Of a stretch of DNA of 64,000 nt, positions 23,976 to 31,094 are shown piece by piece. Each line of letters begins with the position of its first letter. Within the stretch, counting starts at the first letter, position 1. A program made the position numbers and the translations under genes. The stretch is taken from the NCBI GenBank assembly GCA_021821305.1, contig JAKACP010000001.1:62001-126000 (forward strand), in the 5' to 3' direction. The notes under the pieces are model-generated. The model had not been told where the DNA came from and searched no databases. It saw nothing but the letters and a program-made list of their open reading frames with translations. This DNA is from a bacterium (GTDB lineage: Bacteria > Patescibacteria > Paceibacteria > Moranbacterales > UBA1568).

Positions 23976-25373
23976 TTATTTCCTTTCGATGATCGCCCTC
24001 ACCTGGGCGTCGGCGGATTGGAGAGCCCCCCTGACGGTATTTTCTCCGCGATCGACCGATTCGATCGACTCGGCGAGCACGCCTTCCGCGCGTTCGATTT
24101 CACCGATCCTCCAACTCTTGGCGAGCAGATTGCCCGAAGCGAACGGCGCCAACCACGGGTCACGCTTCTGCTCCTCGATGAGGTCGCGGCGTGCGGCCGG
24201 CTTCTTGGTCTTGTCGAGATACAGCTTGGTCGGATCGTCCTTGATCGGAAGCGTGACCGAGGTATCGCTCAAGGGATTGCGGAGCGTGACCGACTTCGCC
24301 GGATGCGGGAATGCGAAGTAGTGGAGGAACTGCCATGACTCATGGACACGGAGATCGTTGTATTTCCCCGCCGGGAACGGCGCCGGCTGGCCTTCCGCTA
24401 TCACCGGCGCAGCCTTGTTCTTGGCGACGACGAAACTCCAGTAGTTGGCATAGTTGGACGGCTGGGAACCGGAAAATTGCGGGAGCGCCGCGACGGCGAA
24501 GTTGAGCTTGGCGTTCTTGCGGCGTATGGTGTCGATGTGCCAGGAGTAGTTGACCATCATCGCCAGGCTCCCTTCGTAGAAAGCGTCGATGGAATAATGC
24601 TGGCGGGAATTCCACGAATAGGACTCGGAACCGATCTTCGAGAACTGGGAATAGAAGTCGAGCGCGCCGTTCATCGGATCACCCGCGATCTGGAACGTGT
24701 CGGCGGATCCCTTGGACTCGACACCGGCCCCTCGCTGGAGCGCGAGCGCGAGCAGGATATCGGGAGAGCGGTTGATATTCTTGGCGGTACCGAACGCCGC
24801 ACCCGACTGCACGATGTTGCCGTAGGCATCGATGGAACTCAGTGCCTTGGCATCGACGAGGAATTCATCCCAGGTCGAAGGCGGGTTGGCGATGCCGACC
24901 GCATTGAAGAGATCCTTGTTATAGTAAAGCGCGAGCGAATCGACCGAGAGCGGTGCGCCGTATGCCTTGCCCTCGACGATGAAGTCACGCGCGACCACAT
25001 CGGCGAACGCGTCTCGATATTCCTTCTCCGAAAACTGGTACGCGGGGGCGGGGGCGATGAGCGTCTCGAATTTCGGAAGCCACGAGTTGCGGATAAGGAA
25101 TATGTCCGGCCCTTTCCCCTCGGCAAACGCCCGGACGATATCCTCCTGATAGGTCGCCTCCGACATCTTCCGGTAGGTGATGTTGTTGATATGGTCCTTG
25201 TTGAGCTCGCGGAATGCCGTAAGTGATTCCTGATAGGCACCGGAATCATCGAACAGCCCCCAGATCTCGAGGTCGACCTTATACGGGGTGGGCGCGGCCT
25301 CCTTGCCGCAACCGGAGAGCGATATCGCGCCGAACAGCACGGGAACCACCAGAAGCATCCGCAGGTATCGCAT
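23976..25373 (-). CDS. Extracellular solute-binding lipoprotein (ABC family 1-like)
   Basis: The 465-residue lipoprotein has a lipobox LSGC with C22 as the modified residue. The mature part follows the maltose-binding-protein-like pattern: VDLEIWGLFDDSG, FAEGKGPDIFLIRNSWLP, YGAPLSVDSLALYYNKDLF and PPSTWDEFLVDAKALS. Such proteins capture sugars or other solutes for ABC importers, but no permease or ATPase gene is nearby. It is between a methyltransferase and the pilin genes with gaps of 2 and 10 nt, so it is part of the pilin operon. It could serve as a surface receptor linked to the pilus; that is inference. Confidence 0.88.
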   Translation of the reverse strand: MRYLRMLLVVPVLFGAISLSGCGKEAAPTPYKVDLEIWGLFDDSGAYQESLTAFRELNKDHINNITYRKMSEATYQEDIVRAFAEGKGPDIFLIRNSWLPKFETLIAPAPAYQFSEKEYRDAFADVVARDFIVEGKAYGAPLSVDSLALYYNKDLFNAVGIANPPSTWDEFLVDAKALSSIDAYGNIVQSGAAFGTAKNINRSPDILLALALQRGAGVESKGSADTFQIAGDPMNGALDFYSQFSKIGSESYSWNSRQHYSIDAFYEGSLAMMVNYSWHIDTIRRKNAKLNFAVAALPQFSGSQPSNYANYWSFVVAKNKAAPVIAEGQPAPFPAGKYNDLRVHESWQFLHYFAFPHPAKSVTLRNPLSDTSVTLPIKDDPTKLYLDKTKKPAARRDLIEEQKRDPWLAPFASGNLLAKSWRIGEIERAEGVLAESIESVDRGENTVRGALQSADAQVRAIIERK

Positions 25374-25375
25374 AG

Positions 25376-25915
25376 CTATTTCGTTACGAGAAACGCGTAG
25401 TGAAAACCTCCGACGGGAATCTCCTGTCCGACCGTGAGTCCGGCTTCGGCGATGAGTTTCTTGAGGTCTTCCGGAGCGATGCGCGATCCGGCGTCAGGAC
25501 CGACGCTCGCCGCGTCGGGGCTCCACTCCATGACGAGCGCGTGCCCGCCCGGACGGAGGATGCGGGCCATCTCACGGAGAATGACCGACTTCTTCTCGTT
25601 CTGAAAAAGGATGTCCTTGGAAATCACCCAGTCGACGCTCGCGGGCGGCAGTCCCGAACCGTTCTCATTTTCGAGGTTCGCCCGACGAGTCGAGATGTTC
25701 TTGAGGCCCTGCGTCTTCATCTGGCTCTCGACCGCCTCGAGGGCCGAAGGAAGCACGTCGAGCGCGATCACATTCCCTTCATCGCCGACCGCCTTCGCGA
25801 ATTCGACGGAAAAATACCCCGCTCCACAGCCGAAATCCGCGACGGTCCCTTGGGGCGCGATCGGAAGCGAACGCACGACCGCTTTCGGGTCAACGAACGT
25901 GGCAGGCATCATCAT
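25376..25915 (-). CDS. Class I SAM-dependent methyltransferase
   Basis: The 179-residue protein has the Rossmann-type SAM-binding motif VADFGCGAGYFSVEFAK near residue 22, motif II-like NVIALDVLPSALE, and the post-motifs VDWVISKDILFQ and ILRPGGHALVMEW. It belongs to the UbiE/Methyltransf_11 group; the substrate is not readable. Three consecutive ATG codons (25915-25907) make the start uncertain by one or two residues. It is 2 nt upstream of the solute-binding lipoprotein gene on the same strand. Confidence 0.86.
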   Translation of the reverse strand: MMMPATFVDPKAVVRSLPIAPQGTVADFGCGAGYFSVEFAKAVGDEGNVIALDVLPSALEAVESQMKTQGLKNISTRRANLENENGSGLPPASVDWVISKDILFQNEKKSVILREMARILRPGGHALVMEWSPDAASVGPDAGSRIAPEDLKKLIAEAGLTVGQEIPVGGFHYAFLVTK

Positions 25916-25986
25916 AAGCTTTTTTTGTTTGCGTAAAATACACGGATATTGTACAACAAATGAGGAGAATTGAGAAATACACGCAG

Positions 25987-26073
25987 GGAAGCGTGGCCGA
26001 GTGGTTGAAGGCACCGCTCTCGAAAAGCGGCATACCCGAAAGGGTATCGGAGGTTCGAATCCTCCCGCTTCCG
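25987..26073 (+). tRNA. tRNA-Ser (anticodon CGA)
   Basis: The acceptor GGAAGCG/CGCTTCC is fully paired. The anticodon stem CCGCT/AGCGG closes loop CTCGAAA (CGA). A long variable arm (ACCC/GGGT) is typical of tRNA-Ser, and the T-loop is intact. CCA is not encoded. Confidence 0.95.
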
Positions 26074-26202
26074 CAGTGAATCCGCCAGCTGGCGGATGGC
26101 TTCCGTGAGGATAAGAAGGGCGGAGCGATGTTTCGCGAGCGCGCCCTTTTCTTTACACCGCCGCGATCCCATGTTAGGCTTGCTTCAGTTAAAAAGCGGC
26201 CC

Positions 26203-26736
26203 ATGAGCGATATCCTTTCCGGACAATTTTTCCCGATTCTCGCACTCGTGTCCGCCGCGCTCGCGGTGGCGCTCTTGGCCGTCTCGCTGTGGCTCCTGCT
26301 CCAGTTTCGACAGATCAAGAGGGACCTTTCGACCCTGTTTTCCGGGAAAAAAGCGACCGATCTCGAGGAAATCCTCCTCGCGCAGAAAGCCTCCATCGCC
26401 GAACTCGACCGCGAAGTCCAGGAGCTCTACGATGTCGCCGAACGCCTCTATCGGCTCGGCCAGGAGAGTATCCACAAGACGGAAATCCTGCGATTCAACC
26501 CGTTCAAGGAAGTGGGCGGCAACCAAAGCTTCACGGTCGCTCTCCTCAACGGCAAGAACACGGGCTTCGTCCTCTCGTCGCTCCATACCCGCGAAGGGAC
26601 CAGGATATACTCCAAGCCGGTCGTAAACGGGGCCGAGGTCAAGGAATATCCGCTTACGGCCGAGGAAAAGCAGACGGTCGCGACCGCGGCCAGAAAATAC
26701 TCCGAGATCTTCACCGAAAAGAAACCTACAGTCTAA
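26203..26736 (+). CDS. DUF4446 family membrane-anchored protein
   Basis: The 177-residue protein has an N-terminal membrane helix (residues 10-34), a coiled-coil region (40-85, IAELDREVQELYDVAERLYRL in part), and a C-terminal domain with VGGNQSFTVALLNGKNTGFVLSSLH near 108, which is the DUF4446 signature. The family is found in Firmicutes and Patescibacteria and is of unknown function. The start at 26203 follows the tRNA-Ser gene; a longer in-frame start at 26128 lacks support. infB starts 27 nt after its stop. Confidence 0.85.
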   Translation: MSDILSGQFFPILALVSAALAVALLAVSLWLLLQFRQIKRDLSTLFSGKKATDLEEILLAQKASIAELDREVQELYDVAERLYRLGQESIHKTEILRFNPFKEVGGNQSFTVALLNGKNTGFVLSSLHTREGTRIYSKPVVNGAEVKEYPLTAEEKQTVATAARKYSEIFTEKKPTV

Positions 26737-26763
26737 GATAATCCCCATCGAAATCATATCGTC

Positions 26764-28533
26764 ATGAACGAGGAAACCGTCGAAAAAACCGTCGCTATCC
26801 CGGATATCATCACCGTCAAGGCGTTTTCCGAACTGCTCGGACTCCCCGTCTCGCAGGTCATAACCGAGCTCATGAAGAACGGTATCCTCGCGACGATCAA
26901 CGAGGAGATCGATTTCGAGACGGCGAGCATCATCGCGGCCGACCTCGGTTTCGAGGCGACACTCGCCGAAGAGAAAGGGTCGGGAGAAAAGGCGCTCGAC
27001 CTCGAGGAGCTCCTTGCGCTCTGCGAAGAGGAGAAGAAATCCGACAAGCGCCTCGAGACGCGGCCGCCGATCGTCACCATCCTCGGCCATGTCGACCACG
27101 GCAAGACGACGCTTCTCGACACGATCCGCAAGACGAGCGTCGCCACCGGGGAAGCCGGCGGCATCACCCAGCACCTCGGTTCCTACCAGGTGAAGCGGCG
27201 CGGCAAATACATCACGTTCATCGACACTCCGGGACATGAGGCGTTCGCGGCGATGCGCAAGCGCGGCGTCTCCATCGCCGATATCGCCATCCTCGTCGTC
27301 GCCGCCGACGACGGTGTCCGCCCGCAGACCAAGGAAGTCATCACCTACCTCAAGGAGCGCGGACTCCCCGTCATCGTCGCCATCAACAAGATCGACAAGC
27401 CGGACGCGAACCCGGCGCGCGTGAAGCAGGAACTCGCCGAACAGGACATTCTCATCGAGGAATGGGGCGGAAAAGTGCTCTCGAACGAGATCAGCGCCAA
27501 ACAGAATATCGGCATCGACAAGCTCCTCGAAAGCATCCTTCTCATAAACGAGGTCGAGGAATATTCCGCCGATCCCAAGCGTGACGGGCTTGCCGTCGTG
27601 CTCGAGTCGAACCTCGACCCGCAGAAAGGACCGGTCGCGACCGCCCTCGTCCGGACCGGCACGCTCAAGGTCGGACAGGACATCGTCGCCGGATCCGCAT
27701 TCGGGCGCATACGACGCATGGAAGATTACACCGGCCGTAGCATCGAGAGCGCCGGGCCCTCGACGCCGGTCATCATCTACGGATTCCACGACAACCCGCA
27801 GGTCAACGACGTCGTCCAGGTCGCGAGCGGCAAAGCCTCGGCGCGCACACGTTCGCGCCAGGCGATCGTCTCCGTCAAATCATCCGGAAAATCGGCCGGC
27901 GAGGAAGAGGAGGGCGCCCAGAAGAAACTCCGCTACGTCATCAAGTCCGATGTCCAGGGATCGCTCGAAGCGATCGAGCAGATCCTCGCATCCATACAGT
28001 CCGACGAAGCGGCATTCGAGGAGATCGCCTCCGGCGTCGGCCACATCACGGAATCGGACGTGAAGCTCGCCGAAAGCGCCGGCGCGGTCGTATTCGGATT
28101 CAACGTGGAACCGACTGCCGTCGCCCGACGCATCGCGGAGAAGAGCGGCGTTCCCATCGAGACGTTCAACATCATCTACAAACTCGTCGATCGGGCGAAG
28201 GAGCGGCTCGCCGACCTCCTCCCGCCGGAAATCATCCGCACCGACTACGGCCGTCTCTCCGTCCTCGCCGTGTTCAAGACCGGCAAACGCGACCAGATCC
28301 TCGGCGGCCGGGTCTCCGAAGGCAAGATGGTCAAGGGAGCGCTCCTCGAGATCAAGCGCGGCGACGAGATCGTCGGCCAAGGAAAGATGGGCAACCTTCA
28401 GCAGAACAAGGAAAACGCCGAGGAGGTCGGCCAAGGAAACGAATGCGGCCTCGTCTTCGAGGGCAGCGAACGGGTGGCCGTCGGCGACACGCTCATCGCA
28501 TACAAGGAAGAATCCAAGAGGCGAAGCCTCTAG
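26764..28533 (+). CDS. infB: Translation initiation factor IF-2 (short form)
   Basis: This GTPase brings initiator tRNA to the small subunit and promotes subunit joining. The 589-residue protein has only a short IF2-N-like domain (residues 15-65, ITVKAFSELLGLPVSQVI) instead of the several-hundred-residue N-terminus of enterobacteria. The G domain follows with GHVDHGKT (109-116), DTPGHE and NKID, then domains II-IV with the C-terminal fMet-tRNA-binding region. The next gene, cca, is separated by an AT-rich imperfect inverted repeat. Confidence 0.97.
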   Translation: MNEETVEKTVAIPDIITVKAFSELLGLPVSQVITELMKNGILATINEEIDFETASIIAADLGFEATLAEEKGSGEKALDLEELLALCEEEKKSDKRLETRPPIVTILGHVDHGKTTLLDTIRKTSVATGEAGGITQHLGSYQVKRRGKYITFIDTPGHEAFAAMRKRGVSIADIAILVVAADDGVRPQTKEVITYLKERGLPVIVAINKIDKPDANPARVKQELAEQDILIEEWGGKVLSNEISAKQNIGIDKLLESILLINEVEEYSADPKRDGLAVVLESNLDPQKGPVATALVRTGTLKVGQDIVAGSAFGRIRRMEDYTGRSIESAGPSTPVIIYGFHDNPQVNDVVQVASGKASARTRSRQAIVSVKSSGKSAGEEEEGAQKKLRYVIKSDVQGSLEAIEQILASIQSDEAAFEEIASGVGHITESDVKLAESAGAVVFGFNVEPTAVARRIAEKSGVPIETFNIIYKLVDRAKERLADLLPPEIIRTDYGRLSVLAVFKTGKRDQILGGRVSEGKMVKGALLEIKRGDEIVGQGKMGNLQQNKENAEEVGQGNECGLVFEGSERVAVGDTLIAYKEESKRRSL

Positions 28534-28662
28534 CGGAAAACACAGGAACCCAAAGCACAAAATTCCAAACAAAGCCCAGCATACAAAACCGAAGCAGAAA
28601 ACGTTTGTGTTTTTGGAAGTTCGTGTTCCGTTTGGATTGTTGTGTTCTGTGATTTGTGTTTT
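28534..28662. repeat. AT-rich imperfect inverted repeat between infB and cca
   Basis: The spacer is strikingly richer in A and T than its surroundings: A/C-rich on the left (CACAAAATTCCAAAC) and T/G-rich on the right (GTTTGTGTTTTTGG), so the two halves can pair imperfectly. It ends directly at the cca ATG. No reading frame and no T-run terminator is evident. Confidence 0.5.
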
Positions 28663-30141
28663 ATGGATTACAAAATCCCAACTCCTGTCATCGAAACGCT
28701 GAAAACGCTCACCGAGGCGGGTTTCGAGGCGTACATCGTCGGCGGGTGCGTGCGCGATCTCATCTTGGGGCGGGAACCCAAGGACTGGGATATCACGACC
28801 GACGCGACTCCTGACAAGACTCTCTCGCTCTTCCCCGACAGCTTCTACGAAAACGAATTCGGCACGGTCGGCGTCAAGGTCGTCCCCTTCCTCACGGGAG
28901 GCAAGGAAGGCCGCGAGCACGACATCGTCGAGGTGACCACGTATCGTACCGAGTCCGGCTATACCGACAGCCGCCGACCCGACGCGGTGACCTTCGTATC
29001 GACGCTTCACGAAGATCTCGCGCGCCGGGACTTCACGATGAACGCGATCGCGATGAGGCCGGTCGGCGACGGCTCTGACGTGGAAACAACCGATCCCTTC
29101 GACGGAGCGGGATCCATCAGGGACAAGGTCATCCGGACGGTCGGTTCCCCCGATGAGCGCTTCGGCGAGGACGCGCTCCGCATGATGCGCGCCGTACGGT
29201 TCTTCGCCGAACTGGGGACCGGCTGGCAGATCGAAAACGACACCCTCGAGGCGATACGCAAACACGCCGACTCCCTCGCGCGCGTCTCCCACGAGCGTAT
29301 CCGCGACGAATTCTCCCGCATCATACTGTCCGATCATCCGATGGAAGGAGTCGAATTGCTCCGGACGACCGGCCTGCTTCGACATATCATCCCCGAGCTC
29401 GAGGAGGGCTTCGGCGTCACCCAGAATCTCCATCACATCTACACCGTCTGGGAGCACAACCTGCGGGCGCTTTCCACGTGCCCCTCGAAAAAGCTTGAGG
29501 TACGGCTCGCCGCGCTCCTCCACGATGTCGCCAAACCGCGGACCAAGCGCGGAGAGGGTTATCGCGCCACCTTCTACAATCACGACCACGTAGGCGCCAG
29601 GATGACGCGGACCATCCTCACCCGACTCCGCTATCCGAAAAGCGTCGTGGAAAAGGCGTCGCTCCTCGTCGATCAGCACCTCTTCTACTACAATGTCGGC
29701 GAGGTTACCGAAGCGTCGGTCCGCCGGCTCATACGGCGCGTCGGACTCGAAAACATGGACGACTTGATGGACGTCCGGATCGGTGATAGACTGGGATCCG
29801 GCGTCCCCAAAGCCAAACCCTACAAGCTCCGGCACCTCGAATACATGATCGACAAGGTCTCAAAGGACCCGGTATCGGTCGGGATGCTTGCCATCAAGGG
29901 CACCGATCTCATCGAGGCGCTCGGCCTCGAGCCGGGACCGATCATAGGTGCCATTCTCGATGTGCTCTTGGCCGAAGTCATCGAGGATCCGTCGCGAAAC
30001 GTCCGCGAGGCGCTCCTCGAACGGGCGGCGGCGCTCGCGAACGAGGAGATCGGCGCGCTCCGCGAGCTGGCGAAGGAAAAGATCGAGGAGAAACGGGAGG
30101 CCGACGACGCGAAAATCAGGAAGGCTCATTGGGTGGAATAG
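28663..30141 (+). CDS. cca: CCA tRNA nucleotidyltransferase / poly(A) polymerase family
   Basis: This enzyme adds or repairs the 3'-terminal CCA of tRNAs without a template. The 492-residue protein has the nucleotidyltransferase motif GGCVRDLILGREPKDWDIT, with D41 and D43 as metal ligands, and the RRDFTMNAIA and EDALRMMRAVRF motifs. A central HD-type region (LLHDVAKPRTKR) precedes the C-terminal helical body. Most tRNA genes in this window do not encode CCA, consistent with need for the enzyme. The GTG at 28642 is in frame but lies within the AT-rich repeat, so I prefer the ATG at 28663. Confidence 0.93.
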   Translation: MDYKIPTPVIETLKTLTEAGFEAYIVGGCVRDLILGREPKDWDITTDATPDKTLSLFPDSFYENEFGTVGVKVVPFLTGGKEGREHDIVEVTTYRTESGYTDSRRPDAVTFVSTLHEDLARRDFTMNAIAMRPVGDGSDVETTDPFDGAGSIRDKVIRTVGSPDERFGEDALRMMRAVRFFAELGTGWQIENDTLEAIRKHADSLARVSHERIRDEFSRIILSDHPMEGVELLRTTGLLRHIIPELEEGFGVTQNLHHIYTVWEHNLRALSTCPSKKLEVRLAALLHDVAKPRTKRGEGYRATFYNHDHVGARMTRTILTRLRYPKSVVEKASLLVDQHLFYYNVGEVTEASVRRLIRRVGLENMDDLMDVRIGDRLGSGVPKAKPYKLRHLEYMIDKVSKDPVSVGMLAIKGTDLIEALGLEPGPIIGAILDVLLAEVIEDPSRNVREALLERAAALANEEIGALRELAKEKIEEKREADDAKIRKAHWVE

Positions 30142-30167
30142 CGGAAAGAAGCCGGAAGTGAGATTTC

Positions 30168-30240
30168 GGAGTGTGGTATAGTGGTATTACGCACGCTTCG
30201 GGTGCGTGTAACCCGGGTTCGATTCCCGGCACTCCGACCA
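30168..30240 (+). tRNA. tRNA-Pro (anticodon CGG)
   Basis: The acceptor CGGAGTG/CACTCCG is paired. The anticodon stem CACGC/GCGTG closes the loop TTCGGGT (CGG), and the T-arm CCGGG/CCCGG has loop TTCGATT. Discriminator A and CCA are encoded. Confidence 0.92.
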
Positions 30241-30247
30241 TTCGATT

Positions 30248-30351
30248 CGGTCCTCGACAAGCTCAGACCTCACTCATGGTCTACGACCGATATGTTTTCG
30301 GAAGATACGGATATAAGAGAAATCGAATGTCCTGAGCCTGTCGAAGGGACC
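30248..30351. repeat. Pair of dispersed palindromic repeat units
   Basis: GGTCCTCGACAAGCTCAGACC (first 18 nt at 30249) and GTCCTGAGCCTGTCGAAGG (near 30328) are related sequences in opposite orientation, of the type common as dispersed repeats in many bacteria. The second lies inside the start region of the GIY-YIG gene. Confidence 0.6.
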
Positions 30352-30615
30352 TTTTTCGTCTACCTGTTGCTTTGCAGAAACAAAAGTCTTTACTGCGGAT
30401 CAACTGCAGATATGATCAACCGGCTTAAGGAACATAATTCCGGGGAAGCGGCTTTGTGGACGAAAACGCACGGGCCGGTTCGGCTAATATATTGTGAGGC
30501 CCATGATACCCTGCTTTCCGCGCGTCGACGCGAGAAACAAATCAAGGGTTGGGCCGTACGTAAAAAACTGAATCTCGTAAACGGAGTCTGGAAAAAACAA
30601 GTCGTATGCGGCTGA
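30292..30615 (+). CDS. GIY-YIG nuclease-domain protein (UPF0213/YhbQ-like)
   Basis: The 107-residue protein contains a single GIY-YIG domain: FVYLLLCRNKSLYCGSTADMINRLKEHNSG, quoted here as the core blocks FVYLLL and LYCGST, with the catalytic Arg in NRLKEH and a downstream basic helix (RRREKQIKGW). Related small proteins are common and mostly uncharacterised; DNA nicking or repair is possible. Residues ~13-20 (CPEPVEG) are encoded by a dispersed palindromic repeat, so the true start may have been altered by its insertion. The start at 30292 is the last ATG before the domain. The stop overlaps the next gene. Confidence 0.78.
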   Translation: MFSEDTDIREIECPEPVEGTFFVYLLLCRNKSLYCGSTADMINRLKEHNSGEAALWTKTHGPVRLIYCEAHDTLLSARRREKQIKGWAVRKKLNLVNGVWKKQVVCG

Positions 30616-30917
30616 TCATCAAAAACATCTCCGAGAATCCGGTCACGTTGCTTCGGCGCGCCGGTTACGTCTTTCAACGGAAGGAGGGCGAGGAGACGAG
30701 TTTCATCAGGGCGCTCGGAACCAGCGGATTCCCCCGGTTCCATGCCTATGCGAAAATGAACGGATCGGACCTCCTCGTCAATGTTCACCTCGATCAGAAA
30801 CGGGAAACCTACGGGGAATCGACCCGGCACCACGGTGAGTACGGGAACGAGGGGCCGCTCAAGGAAGAGTCCTCGCGTCTGGCCCCGCTCATAGGGGGAG
30901 AGATCGCAGGCATATAG
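30606..30917 (+). CDS. Small conserved-type hypothetical protein
   Basis: No domain is recognised in this 103-residue protein. It begins with a strand-helix segment (LIIKNISENPVTLLRRAGYVFQ, partly quoted), has a beta-rich middle (FIRALGTSGFPRFHAYAKMNGSDLLVNVHLDQK in blocks), and a His-rich charged section (STRHHGEYGNEG). There are no membrane helices or cysteines. Its ATG overlaps the end of the GIY-YIG gene by 10 nt, suggesting translational coupling. Confidence 0.7.
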   Translation: MRLIIKNISENPVTLLRRAGYVFQRKEGEETSFIRALGTSGFPRFHAYAKMNGSDLLVNVHLDQKRETYGESTRHHGEYGNEGPLKEESSRLAPLIGGEIAGI

Positions 30918-30947
30918 GAAATCCAGGAAATATCACGTACATACCTC

Positions 30948-31034
30948 GCCGCGGTGGTGGAATTGGCAGACACGCCAGCTTTAGGCGCTGGTGGGAGCGA
31001 TCCCATGAAGGTTCAAGTCCTTTCCGCGGCACCA
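30948..31034 (+). tRNA. tRNA-Leu (anticodon UAG)
   Basis: The acceptor GCCGCGG/CCGCGGC is paired. The anticodon stem CCAGC/GCTGG closes loop TTTAGGC (TAG). A long variable arm is present, and discriminator A plus CCA are encoded. Confidence 0.95.
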
Positions 31035-31094
31035 AAGAGAACAATGACCGCCCCCTTTCGGACGGTCATTTCTTTCCTCTACTTGAGGATGATT

